Assembly: GCA_003049485.1 (NCBI GenBank)
Contig: PYST01000008.1
Coordinates: 1-64,000, forward strand
Length of the DNA stretch: 64,000 nt
Reading direction: 5' to 3'
Source of the DNA: Ophioceras dolichostomum
Lineage: Eukaryota > Ascomycota > Sordariomycetes > Magnaporthales > Ophioceraceae
The notes below the pieces were generated by a model that made no database searches, had not been told where the DNA came from, and saw only the letters and a program-made list of their open reading frames with translations. The position numbers and the translations under genes are program-made. This document shows, one piece after another, positions 42,822 to 54,560 of the stretch. The stretch's first letter is position 1. The number at the start of each line of letters is the position of its first letter.

Positions 42822-45301
42822 ATGGCAATGATGGGCTCCTCGGCCTGGAACGGCGGGCAGGACGGCCAGATGCACCAAGGCCATGAGAACGACTTCCATC
42901 AATTCCTAGACATCGGGAGCATGGGCGAGCTCTCCGAGGGACTTCAATTCGACTTCCAGGACTTCCAGGACTTCCAGAATGCTGCTGCCGCCGTAGCCAG
43001 CAGTAATGGAGCTCAGCTGGCGCAATCACGCGAGCCGATGGACACCCCCATGAGCGGCACTGAGATGCCGAGTCTGATGTCAACCACAAACTCGGCCGCC
43101 CAGCAACAGCCACAGCAGCAGCAAATGCGCATGGTGGGCTTAGCCTCGACCTCGGCCGGCCCGCATGCTTCTGTCGGGGCCTTGGCCGGCATCCCCGTCC
43201 CCTCGGCCAGCATGGTGCCGCTACGCAACCCCCGCGCCCCGCCCACACCGATCGATGCCATCTCCGAGATTGATGCCAAGATCCAGTACCTTCAGCAGCA
43301 GAGGATCCAGCAGCAGCAGCGCCAGCTCGAGGAGCAGCAGGCGGCCTTCTACGCCCAGCAGAACGCCGCTATGGTCCCGCCTACTCCCCAAAGTCTAGAT
43401 ATCCAGGCCGGAAATCGATTCTACGTCGCACCCGATCACACCCCCCAGCAAGGAATGTACGAGAGGTACCAACGCTTGAACGATCAAGATGTTAGTTTTG
43501 CTGCACCCGGCTCTCGCGATGAGCTACCCCTCACCCGACCAGACCTTGACCCGGGCCGAAATTGGGACGGCTAGCTTCATTGATGACTGAATGGCTGACT
43601 GTACCTCTTCGTCTGCCGCCGATACAGATGTCTTTCACCCCTCTCGTGTCCCCTGCCGTCACCCCTCTCGAAACGCAGTTCCCCATGGATTCGCAGTTCA
43701 CCATCCCCGGCGCATACTTCAGCCCCCTCGCGTCGCCAGCCCTCCACGCCCAGACGGAAAGCTCTTCCATGTTTGAGAAGGTCTCGGGCGCAGCGAACCG
43801 GAGCTCGCCGGGGGAGATGGATCTGGAGACCGGCCCACCCACCAGTGCCCCAGCAGTTCCAACACCCACAGATGCTCCCACCAAGAAGACCAGAAAGGGG
43901 GCGGGGACAAAAGCCAGGTCTAAGGGGAACGTGCGGCAGTCCCCAATCTCAAAACCACAGAGGAAAAAGACGGCGACCACACCTATCATGAACGCGCAGG
44001 CGCTGAGTGAACTGGCCGAGTCGTTGGAACATCAGGATCCCCCAACACAGCACCTACTCCAACCCCCCGCACCACAGAATGGCTCTGGGTCATCGACAGT
44101 CGGTGCCACAGACTCGGAGAACGGGTCCGTGTCGCCCGAGACATTGTCGGAGATGCCCCCACCTCCCGTGCCGACGAAGCCCCGATCCGCACGCCCGTCA
44201 CCTTACATCGAACCGCAAAACAACGCGTCTAAAACGGCGCTTGGGTCTATTCCCACAAAGTTGTCTTCGCCTGCGACGCCAGCGTCGCTCATGAGGCTGA
44301 CCTCCCCGAGCACGAACCACGCCGCAATGTCAGGGAGCCAGGATTCTATGCCCCAAGAACCCATCGAGAGCTTCGAGCTGCCCGAATCGGTCCAATTCCA
44401 GCAGAAGCGACCAGTCCCCCCTCCACTGGTGACCCGAAGCCCCGCCCAGTCACCCTCTATAGACCCGAAGTCCGGCAAGGCTTCAAATTTCCAGCCGCTG
44501 CCGTCGCCTGGTCTCCCCAAGCCCGCCCCGGCGTTGGCGTCCACGAGCCAGAGCCCGCATATTGTGGCACAGACCAGCTCGACGGCAGCAACACCGATGA
44601 CCATGATGTCCACAACGCCGACTTCGGCAAAGGGACGGAAGACGCCTCAGCTGGCGCCACGGGGCAGCAAAAAGCGGGCCAGCGTGTCCTCGGTGCACGT
44701 CTCCCCGGCGCTGCGGCCGCGCATCTCCCCCGTCATCAAGCCGCTGCTCCCGGGCGGCGCGTCGAGCGCCGAGGACGCGGCGTCGATGCTGCTGACGTCC
44801 AAGTCGAACTACCAAAACATCCTCGAGGGAAACAGCGTCCCCGGCGTGTCGTACCCGAGCGAGCTGTCCACGAACCTGACGTCCAAGCGGACGTCGCACA
44901 AGATCGCCGAGCAGGGGCGGAGGAACCGCATCAACTCGGCCCTGCAGGAGATCGCCGCACTACTACCCGCGACGGTCCCAGAAGAGGGTGGTGGTGGCGG
45001 TGGCGGAGCCGAGGGTGGCGAGGACGAGGGTGCCGCTGGTGCTGCTGCTGCTGTCGGTAGTGGCGCCGGTGGTGCCGGTGGTGGGGCGGAAAAGGGAGAA
45101 AAGGGAGGCGGGGACAAGGACAACAAGAAGAACGATAAAAACAGTGGGCCGAACAGCAAGGCCAGCACGGTCGAGATGGCCATCGAGTACATCAAGCAGC
45201 TGAAGAAAGAGGTCGCGGAGGCGACGAGGCGGGCGGAGGAAGCGGAGAAGAAGCTGCAGATGAAGGAGAGCGAGACGGCGGCGGGCGGCTCGTCTGCTTG
45301 A
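42822..45301 (+). CDS. nuc-1: bHLH transcription factor of phosphate acquisition (NUC-1/Pho4 type)
   Basis: Nuclear activator of phosphatase and phosphate-permease genes under phosphate starvation (family knowledge). Exons 42822-43490 and 43628-45301 around a GTTAGT...ACAG intron; 780 residues. The N-terminus is acidic and Gln-rich (FQDFQDFQ, QQQPQQQQ), suited to activation; the middle is Pro/Ser-rich and would hold the cyclin-kinase control region. The basic region starts at about 642 (SKRTSHKIAEQGRRNRIN), with His647, Glu651 and Arg655 in the positions that read CACGTG. Helix 1 ends in EIAALLP; helix 2 (STVEMAIEYIKQL) and a zipper-like coil follow. The loop between the helices is about 60 residues, mostly Gly, Ala, Glu and Lys. 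The start is ATG 42822; the longer frame begins with TTG. Confidence 0.88.
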
Positions 45302-47278
45302 GTACTGGAGGGCCATTTTGACGATTTTCGTTGTCATACATATTTCTTTTTGGAAGGTCGAAAGGGAAAGCTAAACGACATATGATATCAAGTAAGTAGG
45401 AACGGTCAAGGGGGGCGTGTTTTTGGTGGCTCTCGCTCTTCTACTCCCTTTTTCCCACTCTCTTTTCCTTCCTCATCTCGAACTCCGGATGGCATCCTCA
45501 AACATCCGCTACACCGCGGGAGCACAGCGGGAGGTCTAATGCGATTCCGATCTGGATTGGGGGTCATTCGTTGCTTTTTTTCTCTCCTTTGCTCTCGCTT
45601 TTTTTTCTCTCTTTTTGGTCCCCTCTGCTATATGAAGTCGAGGACGGTTTGGATCTTAGAAAGCCATTTTTTTTTGTCCTGTTCGGTTACCCCTTTATTC
45701 CCCCGGCCCCCATATTACCTCTACCAACTCCCACGTTTACGAGGATGGCAAAGAGGCGAGAACTTAGCTTCTGTATGTATCTCACGCTTTTCTTTACCCT
45801 GATTTTCTTCGCTTCTTTTTTTCTTCTCTAGCTCTCGTCTCCAACCTTTTACTCAGGTCACGAGGTGTCGCGATGGCCGCCGTCGACGACAAAAATAATG
45901 CAAAAATAATGCAATAGTCTCGTAGGCATATCCGGTAGGAACATCATCACAGTACATACCTGCCTATATAGACGAGGCGTGGCGGGCGGGTGTCTGGGTT
46001 GAACTAGGTTCGGACGGACCTTGAACCCGGAGCATAACAGAGCAACGTAGCTGTATATATATTGTATGTATAAATTCCATGTATATCTTCATCATTCATC
46101 GTTGCCTGTGTAGCCCGTGATATATCGTTCATTTTTCAATGCAAAGACATTGAGGCTGAGACTTCACGTCGGAGATACTGATAGATGGCGGGACCCTGTC
46201 GGGGCCGATTCGGGGTTCCAGCCAGTGTTCGGTCAAGCCTCATGCAAAAGGCCGAGACTCTCTCTCGGTACTCGGTGTAAACATTCGAACGGGAAGGGCC
46301 AAGAGTGTTCAGTTCTTACGGTCTGAATGAGGTGGGACAAGGGGATAAGGACATCTGAGGAGGGTTGGGTCCCAGTACGCGCGGCCCTGGTGTGCCTGTG
46401 GTGGTGCCGGCTCGGATTAGCACCGAGCCCCGACCCGGAGCGTGGGGAAGCTTGCATCATCTTACACGTCCGCACCACACCATTTCTACGCCCCGGGTTT
46501 CGCTTCAAGGCCACTGATGGATTGCATTGCGTTGCGATGCCATTCCAATCAGTTCTAACTAGTTCTGCTCTCTTCTCTTCTATGGGCTAGATTTCTGAAA
46601 AAGAGACGAGAAACTGGGGGAAACGGATCGCCTCCCGAGGCGGGGGTACGCACGCTGCCAGGTGACGATCGCACATCAACTATGGGTGGCGGAAATGGCG
46701 GTCGTTAGGGAGGGCGAGGCAGTTTGTCCATGTCCCTGTGATTCACCCGAGGCTCTTCCAGCGACGTGGTTCGTCGCCCTGGCCACGTACTGGCACGTTG
46801 CCTGAAAAGAGAGGGCAGGCATGGTGGTTGCTGGATTCGTTCTGTGTTGGTTTGGGTGTACGCAAACCTCCTGTCGTTTGCTTTCGTTGCCCCATAGCTG
46901 CCTGCGACAGAGCTCTATTATGCGATTGGCCACGTCCACTTCGGGCTAACAAACAGTTACCGAGTCCTGGCTTCTACAAGCTTTCTAGTTCTGGATATCT
47001 GTTAATACACCTGTTGGGATAACGGTCCGTTACCTGTCGCAAAGCTCCTTCCTCTCAGAACAGAGTATAAAACTAAGAGGAGCCGCCTCGCCCGTCAACG
47101 CTTCTTTTGTTTTTCGATCCCCATCGCATCGTCGATAACACTTTTTCCTACCCGCTATCACTCCACGACACCTTCCATCAATCACATAGATACCACCTAC
47201 CAACCTAACCTAAGCAAACATACGTACTTCAACCAACTTCCACATACGCACCTTGCGATATCAAGCGCAGTCGCAAAC
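45302..47278. other. 2-kb gap upstream of the small heat-shock gene
   Basis: No gene recognised. A TATA box is visible at 47066-47072, followed by a CA-rich leader to the ATG at 47279. I could not find a clean heat-shock element (alternating GAA/TTC pentamers). Confidence 0.5.
47066..47072 (+). promoter_or_regulatory. TATA box of the small heat-shock gene
   Basis: TATAAAA in a GC-mixed context, about 210 bases before the start codon. The long CA-rich, G-poor leader after it is typical of highly expressed inducible fungal genes. Confidence 0.6.
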
Positions 47279-48664
47279 ATGGCTTCCAACGGACCACCTC
47301 CTCGCTACTCCCAGCATCAACAGGAGACCCAGAACTTCTGGGATTTCCTTCGCAACATGGACATCAACCGCCCAGCCCCTGGTGTAGACCACGTTTCGGG
47401 CCCGCCGCACCCTCCGCACCCCCACCCCCCTCACCCTCCGCACCCCGGCCATCCTCCTCACCCTCCCCATCCTCCGCACTCGCCGCATCCTCCGCCCTTC
47501 TTCGGATTTGGCCCCGGTGGCCCACACCCCGGGCCGGGCGGACCCTGGGGAGCAGGCCCCTGGGCTTTTGCTGAGGGGTGGGCTGGCCCCTGGGGCGGTC
47601 GTCGAGGCTCGTGGCGTCGTCGCCACCGCGACGACCCGTACAACTACTACGACTTGACGACTGACGACGAAGACGCTGATCGTGGCGCGGCCGCCGATCA
47701 GAACAACGGCGAGCGTGACGTCAACATGGAAGGCGCTGGAGATTCAGACGAGAAAGAGAAGGAGAAATACGGAGAGAAAGAGAAGGAAGACTCCCCTGAC
47801 ACCATGCGGGACACGCCCGCAGATGCAGCTGCTCCTGCTGGCGAAGAGTCAGGTTCCGGCCAACGCGGCGGTGGTCGCCGTGGCCGTTCGCACTCGCGTC
47901 ACAACCACCATCACGCCCATCATGGATTCGGCTGTGGCCGTGGCAGGGGCGGCTTCGGTCGCGGCGGCGCCTTCGGCTTCGGCTTCGGACCTCGTGGCCC
48001 GCCCCATCGCCGCGGTGGCTGGCGAGACGTTCCGTCGCAGCCGCCCTTCGACTTCAGCCAGCTCGGCCAGATGTTCGCCAACATGTCGCAGCAGATCCCT
48101 CAGCACGTGCGCGATAACGTCAGGAACGCCCTCCGCATGGCCGCTGAAGCTGCCGGCGTCGGTGGCGGCGTTGACAACAACCGCGACAACGTCAACGACG
48201 ACGACCACGACGAGGAGGCGTTCACCCCTCCCGTCGATGTCTTCGACACGGGCGCTAACGGGGCCTGGGTCATCCACGTCGCGCTCCCTGGAGCCAAGAA
48301 GGAGGACGTCGGCGTGCACTGGGACTCGGACAAGGGCGTGCTTGCCATTATGGGTGTGATCTACCGCCCTGGTGACGAGGCCTTCCTCAACGGCATGGTC
48401 TCGACCGAGCGGAGGGTGGGGCTGTTCAAGCGCGAAGTTCGCCTCCCGCCTCCTTCCATGTCTCGCTCGCCTCAGGGGCAAGGGCAACAGCAGCAGCAGC
48501 AGCAGCAGGAGGCCGGCGAGGTTAGCGATCCTGCCGGAGGACAGGTCCGCGAGGAGATCGACGCCGATCACATCACTGCGCGCATGGAGGACGGCGTGCT
48601 GATCATCACGGTGCCACGCGCCGAGAAGGAGTGGACTGAGATCCGTAAGGTGGATATTCAGTGA
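47279..48664 (+). CDS. Large small-heat-shock protein (Hsp20/alpha-crystallin family)
   Basis: ATP-independent chaperone that holds unfolding proteins (family knowledge). 461 residues, more than twice the usual 150-230. Only the last 150 residues form the alpha-crystallin domain: VDVFDTGANGAWVIHVALPG (about 316 on), KREVRLPPPS, then an insertion with a Q8 run (about 403-411), and ITARMEDGVLIITVP. The N-terminal extension has a His-Pro run (about 42-75), Gly/Trp-rich sequence, an acidic Lys/Glu block (about 155-180), a His-rich stretch (HNHHHAHHG) and RG repeats. No intron. A TATA box lies about 210 bases upstream. The low-complexity extension suggests condensate or RNA association, which is inference only. 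Confidence 0.85.
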   Translation: MASNGPPPRYSQHQQETQNFWDFLRNMDINRPAPGVDHVSGPPHPPHPHPPHPPHPGHPPHPPHPPHSPHPPPFFGFGPGGPHPGPGGPWGAGPWAFAEGWAGPWGGRRGSWRRRHRDDPYNYYDLTTDDEDADRGAAADQNNGERDVNMEGAGDSDEKEKEKYGEKEKEDSPDTMRDTPADAAAPAGEESGSGQRGGGRRGRSHSRHNHHHAHHGFGCGRGRGGFGRGGAFGFGFGPRGPPHRRGGWRDVPSQPPFDFSQLGQMFANMSQQIPQHVRDNVRNALRMAAEAAGVGGGVDNNRDNVNDDDHDEEAFTPPVDVFDTGANGAWVIHVALPGAKKEDVGVHWDSDKGVLAIMGVIYRPGDEAFLNGMVSTERRVGLFKREVRLPPPSMSRSPQGQGQQQQQQQQEAGEVSDPAGGQVREEIDADHITARMEDGVLIITVPRAEKEWTEIRKVDIQ

Positions 48665-49686
48665 TGATGCCGAAGGGGTTCGGAAGGGGTTGGTATTGGA
48701 CCGAGCACTTGGTAGTCGCTCCTGAGATGTTTGAGCGTGCTTTCATATAATTGGCGTCGGATGCAGTCACGACCTGTCATCACGAAACTTAAAAAAAAAA
48801 AAGAGTAAAATCAGGTAGCAAATACGAATTTAAATCTCCTTTTCACCTTATTTGCCTTCGTTTGCAGGTCCTGTGAGAAGAACTACCACAGTACGGATAG
48901 AATGCGGGACAATGGTCTTCAACTAAGTCGCCACCCACAGTTGAGTCATCTGACACTGTGAGGCCTTCGTGTGTGCGTGGCATACTGTGGCGAACCTGGC
49001 CCCTCGCGGCATGACCCAAGCTCCCAAGCTGTGAATATAAAGTCGCTGATCAGGCTCTAACAAAGATACATAATGGTTCAAGTTTTTCAATAACTAGTGA
49101 ATGTTAGGGTTACTCTGCGAAATTGCTTAGCTTCCATCAGTGTCGTGGTGTAGATAAGATACCGGAGGATTTGGTGATGTGTTGCCACTGACAACCAGCT
49201 TTATTCTGCTGTCGACAAGTTTCCTCATCCCCTCAGCCCACCAAACCATATACAAATAAAAAGTTGAAGAAACGCTGGCTTCTTCGACAACCCCTCTCTC
49301 CCACTAACACCGCTACATCCTGTCAAATTTCCAGTCAATTGCTTCCACAGCCAGTTGTGGGAGCAACAGGCGATGCGCAAGTGAACACGGGATCAATACA
49401 CTGGACAGTGCTTGATTGTTTGTGCATCAGCGTTGTGTTTCTGGGCCCAGGCAGCCCCTTGACTTTGCCATCGCTATCTGTGCTGAGCAGCGCACGCACT
49501 CTCGAACGAGCGGCCAGCTGTCAGTCAGGACACCTCGACGCTCGCACTTAGTGTAGGCTGATTTGTGCCCAATCGTACCGCGTACCGCGGTGCTGATTTG
49601 TCAAGTGCGATTCAAGGCCATTCTTGCCTCGCGCCTGAATATCACCGACGACAAGCAGAGCAAATACGCGCCAAGCTTCGCCCATC
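48665..49686. other. Intergenic region
   Basis: About 1 kb, AT-richer than the genes, with an A-rich run near 48791. No gene, repeat or known site recognised; the right end should hold the src1 promoter. Confidence 0.45.
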
Positions 49687-52093
49687 ATGTCCGACGCAGA
49701 GAGCCTCGACTATCTCCAGCCGGACTTCGACCCTGTCACGCTGACAGTGCCTCGGTTGCGCTCGATCCTCGTCACATACAACATCAACTACCCTGCGACG
49801 GCCAAGAAGGCGCAACTCATCGACATATTCAACGACCAGCTTGTCCCACAGGCCAAGAAGATCCTGAACCAGCGCGCGAGGGCTAAGCGGTCGAGCAAGG
49901 GCATTATTGACGTCACGAGCTCTGCAAGTTCCTCAACGGCGCATTGGGGCGACGAGCAGGACGACCATGAGCAGATGCTGCCTCCCCCAACCCGGCGCAG
50001 CAAATCGCCCCGGAAGTCGACGAGGGCAGCCAAGCAAGAGTCCGAGGAGCCAGAGCATCAACAACTCCAGCCGGCGCCGGCCCTTGTCCCCAGCCCACGC
50101 AAACGCTCGGCGCGGTCAGCAAGCCGCCAAGCGCCCTCGGACACAGACACCGATGGCGATGGCGCCACGGCGGCCCGATCCGTTCGTGCAACTTCGCGCC
50201 GCGCCGTCACGCCGAATGTGAAGCTGGAGCCTCCAGCTGAGGAGTCGCCACTCTTCCAGCATATCGCTGCCGCCTCAACAGACGACGATGACGCGGTCTT
50301 CACCAGCGACAACCCCTTCCAGAGCGGCAGCTCCCCGCCCCAGGCGCCCAAGTCCTCGACCCGCCGTAGGACGGCTGGTCCAGATACTGGTCTCGCCAAG
50401 ACGAGTGCGACACCGGGAAAGGCTGCCGCCAGGAGGCGTACCGATGGAGCAGTATTCGGCAAGTCTGAGTATGACGACGAGGATTCGAGGACGGCAGCCT
50501 TCGAGATTCCTGTCAGCGCGCTGAAGCCGCGTGCTCCCCAAACCCCCGACCAAACCGAGTTCGAGGCCGGGGAGGAGTTCACGCCTGAGGCACAGCTAGA
50601 GCTGGCGCAGGAAGAGGCCGCTAGGAATCAGCACAGCGTCGCCACTAGGAGGCAGCAGCAACCACGCCGGAAGGGCATTAATTGGGCCACACCGCTGTGG
50701 GTGCTTTTCTTGACCATCCTAGGGGCCTACGCATATTGGTACCGACAGGAGAAGATCAAGGTCGGATACTGCGGTCTCGGGCAGCCAGCAATGGAGGTCT
50801 TGCCCCCAGAGGTGATGCAGCAGCTTCCGGACTGGGCAATCATCCTCGTCGAACCGCAGTGCGATGACTGCCCCGCGCACGCTCGCTGCACCGACGACTT
50901 CGCCGTCCAGTGCAACGACGACTACATCCTCAAGCCGCACCCCCTGTCCCTGGGCGGGCTCGTGCCGCTGCCGCCGACGTGCGAGCCGGACGGCGAGAAG
51001 GTCCGGCGCGTCAAGGCCGTGGCCGACAGGGCGGTGGAGGAGCTGCGCGAGCGCCGGGCCAAGTTCGAGTGCGGCGAGCTGGTGGACGAAGACGGGAAGC
51101 TGGCCGAGACGGCGGCCATCGAGGAGTCGATCCTCAAGGAGGTCATCGGCGAGAAGAGGAGCCGGAAGATGGGCAAGGAGGAGTTTGACGACCTGTGGAC
51201 TGCCGCGCTGGGGGACATCAAGGATAGGGACGAGGTCGAGGTTGAGGAGGAGGAGCCTGAGGACGATGATCGGTAAGTTTTCTTATTCCCTGTCTACGTA
51301 ATCTCTCCCCCCCTTCCCTTTATTTATTTTCTTTCCCCCTCTATTTCTTCTCACTCCAACACACACACACACACACCTTATTATTACTGGCTTTGAGGGA
51401 TATACACCTCCCTCACATCCATGTCTCTCTCTCCTTTACTGTACCAAAAACAAACTTTTTCTGACCACGTCCACTAACCAGCCCCGTCGCTGGCCCAACA
51501 GAGCCGGAGGTGGCGGAGCCGTTCCGACCACGCGTCTTTCGTCCAGCTCTCTCGCTCGCGTTCCGCTCGCCTGTGCGGTCCGCCGCTCCTTCCGACTCGG
51601 ACTGGAGCGACATCGACTCCGCATTGCTGCTGTAGCCCTCAGCCTGCTGGCCGCGCTGTACGCCCGCTCGCGCTGGCGTGCCCACGCCGCCGCGTCGGCC
51701 CGCGTGCCCGCCCTAGTCGACACGGTGCTCGAGCGCCTCGCGTCGCAGAAGGAGGCCGCCTACTCGGGGCTCGCCGACGACCCCTTCCTGTTCCTGACGC
51801 AGCTGAGGGACGACGTCCTGCGCGCCACGCACTCGCTGGGCCAGCGCGAGCGCTTGTGGCAGCGCGTGCGAGCCGTCGTGGAGCAGAATAGTAATGTGCG
51901 CCAGGGGCAGCGGGAGGGGCGCGATGGGGAGGTGGGACGCGCGTGGGAGTGGATAGGTCCCACTTCTTCGTCGAGTCCGGCTGCTGCTATGGACGGCGCC
52001 GGCCCTGGCCCTCGTTCGCGACGGAGCCTCGGGCCTGGCGTTGGCCTTGGAGTTGGTGGTGGTGGTGGCGTGAGGGGGGACAGCGAGGACTAG
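49687..52093 (+). CDS. src1: Inner nuclear membrane protein Src1/Heh1 (HeH plus MSC domain)
   Basis: LEM-like inner nuclear membrane protein involved in chromatin tethering and nuclear-pore quality control (family knowledge). Exons 49687-51272 and 51502-52093; 725 residues. The N-terminus has the helix-extension-helix fold (VTLTVPRLRSILVTYNINYP, about 15-50). A long basic, Ser/Pro/Arg-rich nucleoplasmic region follows. Then come membrane span 1 (TPLWVLFLTILGAYAYWY, about 335-352), a luminal part with paired cysteines (CDDCPAHARC), span 2 (about 567-583) and the C-terminal Man1-Src1 domain (VPALVDTVLERL, DVLRATHSLGQRERLWQRV, VVEQNSNVR). The intron (GTAAGT, CTAAC branch, CAACAG) begins inside codon CGG, so retaining it reads CGG-TAA and stops at once. 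Confidence 0.92.
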
Positions 52094-54560
52094 GACGGGA
52101 GCCCGAGGCCGCTACAGGCGGCGTCTTCGACGTCTCTGGAGACGGTAGAGAATAAGGCTAGGCTGCATCAGAAGTGGCAGGAGGGTGGAGGCCGTCCGGC
52201 TTTCTGAGGGGGTTTCTTTTCTTTTGTTCTATCATTTGACACCACTTGCTAGAGGTAAACCCCTCGCAATACCTTAACTATCGGTTATTTCTTCTTTTCT
52301 CTGACACTATCGGACTTTCAACGGAGGGTTTGAAGGCTACATTTGGGCTTCATTGAACGACCCTTGCTTTGCAGCTCTGTACCATTCTGTTTTTTCTTTT
52401 GTAGAATATTTTGGTGACATGCTGCTGGGTTGACTTCGTACCTATGTTCTCGCTTGACTACCTTCATTCTAACTTTCAAAATTTACCTCTTTAATTTTCA
52501 TTTTGACGCTTATGGCTGGAAGTGAAGATATCATACGGGGGACATGTGTTCGCATTTTCGAGATAAGAGGGTAGGTGCGGTAGGTTGTGATATTCGCAGG
52601 ATGGGCTCTGGCGATCTCACGGATTGTTTCCGAATCCTACGAGCGCCTGATTGCGTATCATATATGGTCTTCTCGTTCCTAGTATTCCGTCTAGCCGCCC
52701 TCGCGGATATGGCCTGTTTAGTCCATTCGCAGTGGGTTGAACAGGGGTTGGAAGGGCACCATGAAGGAAGCTACTTGGTAAGTACCTACGTAGATAGTGA
52801 TTAGGTCGATTAACTGAGTGATTATTCATTATCTTTGGTAGGGGTTCGATCATGACGACGACCTCTATGCGCTGACGTACTGCTTTGAATCATACGCTTC
52901 CACTCACAATGGCATTTCCTCGACGTCCAGCTAAGGAAACTGAATGAGTGACGACATTGAACACACTGCGGTGTTCGTAGGGGAGAAGTGACAAGGGATG
53001 TTAAGGAGGGGCGTGAGGGCATCAAGGGGTTCGGTGTCTAGGACATCGTGGCAGTGGTAAATGTTCCAAGACCACCGGAACATGTAGTGAGATACAAGAA
53101 GCAGTGTCTGATGACCCGGTGGTCGGGTTCGATCGTCGTGGTCCAGATGAGTTCAACTGCCGTGCATGTGTCTAGACCCTGAAACGGCCGAGTGGTACAG
53201 CATCTGTCGCCACACTGCGGTATGGCGGTACAGAAGAACATAACATAGCCACCCTTCAGCTTAGCTGACCGCGCCGCAAGAGGCACCGATCACGGTGTGT
53301 TTCTCTTTTTCCGGGGAGTTTTCTTCGGGGAGTCCGGCTACGAGCGAGGCTGAGTGAGACCTCGACGCAGTGAAGAGGTCCATACACGGAGGCTCATGGC
53401 AGTCTGTAAAGCAGCCCGGCAACGAGGGGAGACGTGATCGGCGAGTTTCTCTTGAGGTATCCAAGTCTTTACAATGAGGAAGTAAGCGAGCGGGTCGAGA
53501 ACGAATGATCCGTTCTATTACTCCTCCCAGGGGCCTCTTCGATGGGCAGCTTGGCCGAACTGCTCCAGTACTTGCTGATGGCGTTTTACCTGCCTGCAAG
53601 CCAGCCCCTGTCAGATACCGGAGGGAAAATAGCAATGAATCCGAGGAGTGACAACTCGTCTTTTTCATTCAGCTGCCATTGGATTGGCGGACTAGGTCTT
53701 CACCGGAGCCGTCACTCCGCTGTCGAATCTTGGGCACTTTGTTTCTCACTCTCATCGTCGTGCCATCATCGATGTGCGCCCAAGTGCTGTTTGTGAGACC
53801 TTGTCGAGGGATGACTTGGGTAGCACGGGAGGTGATCAACGGCCTTTATGTTCCTCCTCTCCCTGGACCGTAAATGGACAGAACTGTTGTTGACTGGACG
53901 GACAGAATAGTCATCCATAAATGAACGCGGAGAGATATTTAAGTTTTTCGTGATGATGCTGTCCAGACGCATACACCAACGCTATCCGAAAGAGTCCCAT
54001 AACCAACCCAAGTCATGTCTAAAACTTGCAAGGCATTCTTCCACTTCCCCATCCCATGACTTACTCGCTAGCCATCTTGAAGAAGCTCCCTTTTAGCTTG
54101 CACAAAAAGGGAAAGATAAATAAATAGAGATGAGAGAGTTGAGACAAACCATAAAAGGTATACGGACGTCCTATTTGCAAACTCGTAACGCTCTCGACAG
54201 GGGAGGGCGGCGGGGGCTGCGAGGCCTGGGGAAACCCACGCCTAGTTCTATCAATCTTGGTGAAACCAAACGAAGAGAAAGAAATCCTCGAGACAGAAAA
54301 GACAAAACAGCAAACAAGAGAGGCAATTTTAGTATCTCGTGCCCTGCAAGGAAACCAAACCATGTACCATGTGATTCTCGCTCTGCTCTCGTCCTCAACT
54401 TAAACCATTTTTATTTAGTCCATCAAGTCCAACAACAACAGTTACAGCCGCCTAAAGCAGGCTAACCAACGGCCTCTAGTCTCCTCCGGCATAACCTCCG
54501 GTAGTAACACATACTCAGCTAAGAGAGAGAGAGAAAAAAAGATATAGCTCTCTAAATTCT
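52094..54560. other. 2.5-kb convergent intergenic region
   Basis: It lies between the 3' ends of src1 and vrp1. No gene recognised. Open frames here (for example minus strand 53261-53668) have no domain and ordinary base composition. A short TACCTACGTAGATAG motif occurs near 52787. Confidence 0.45.

Noticed and set aside
46560..47070. Heat-shock elements before the Hsp20 gene
   Set aside because: TTC/GAA groups are present but not in the required 5-bp phased alternation.
53100..53175. GGGTTCGATC resembling a tRNA B box
   Set aside because: No matching A box at the right distance and no acceptor stem.
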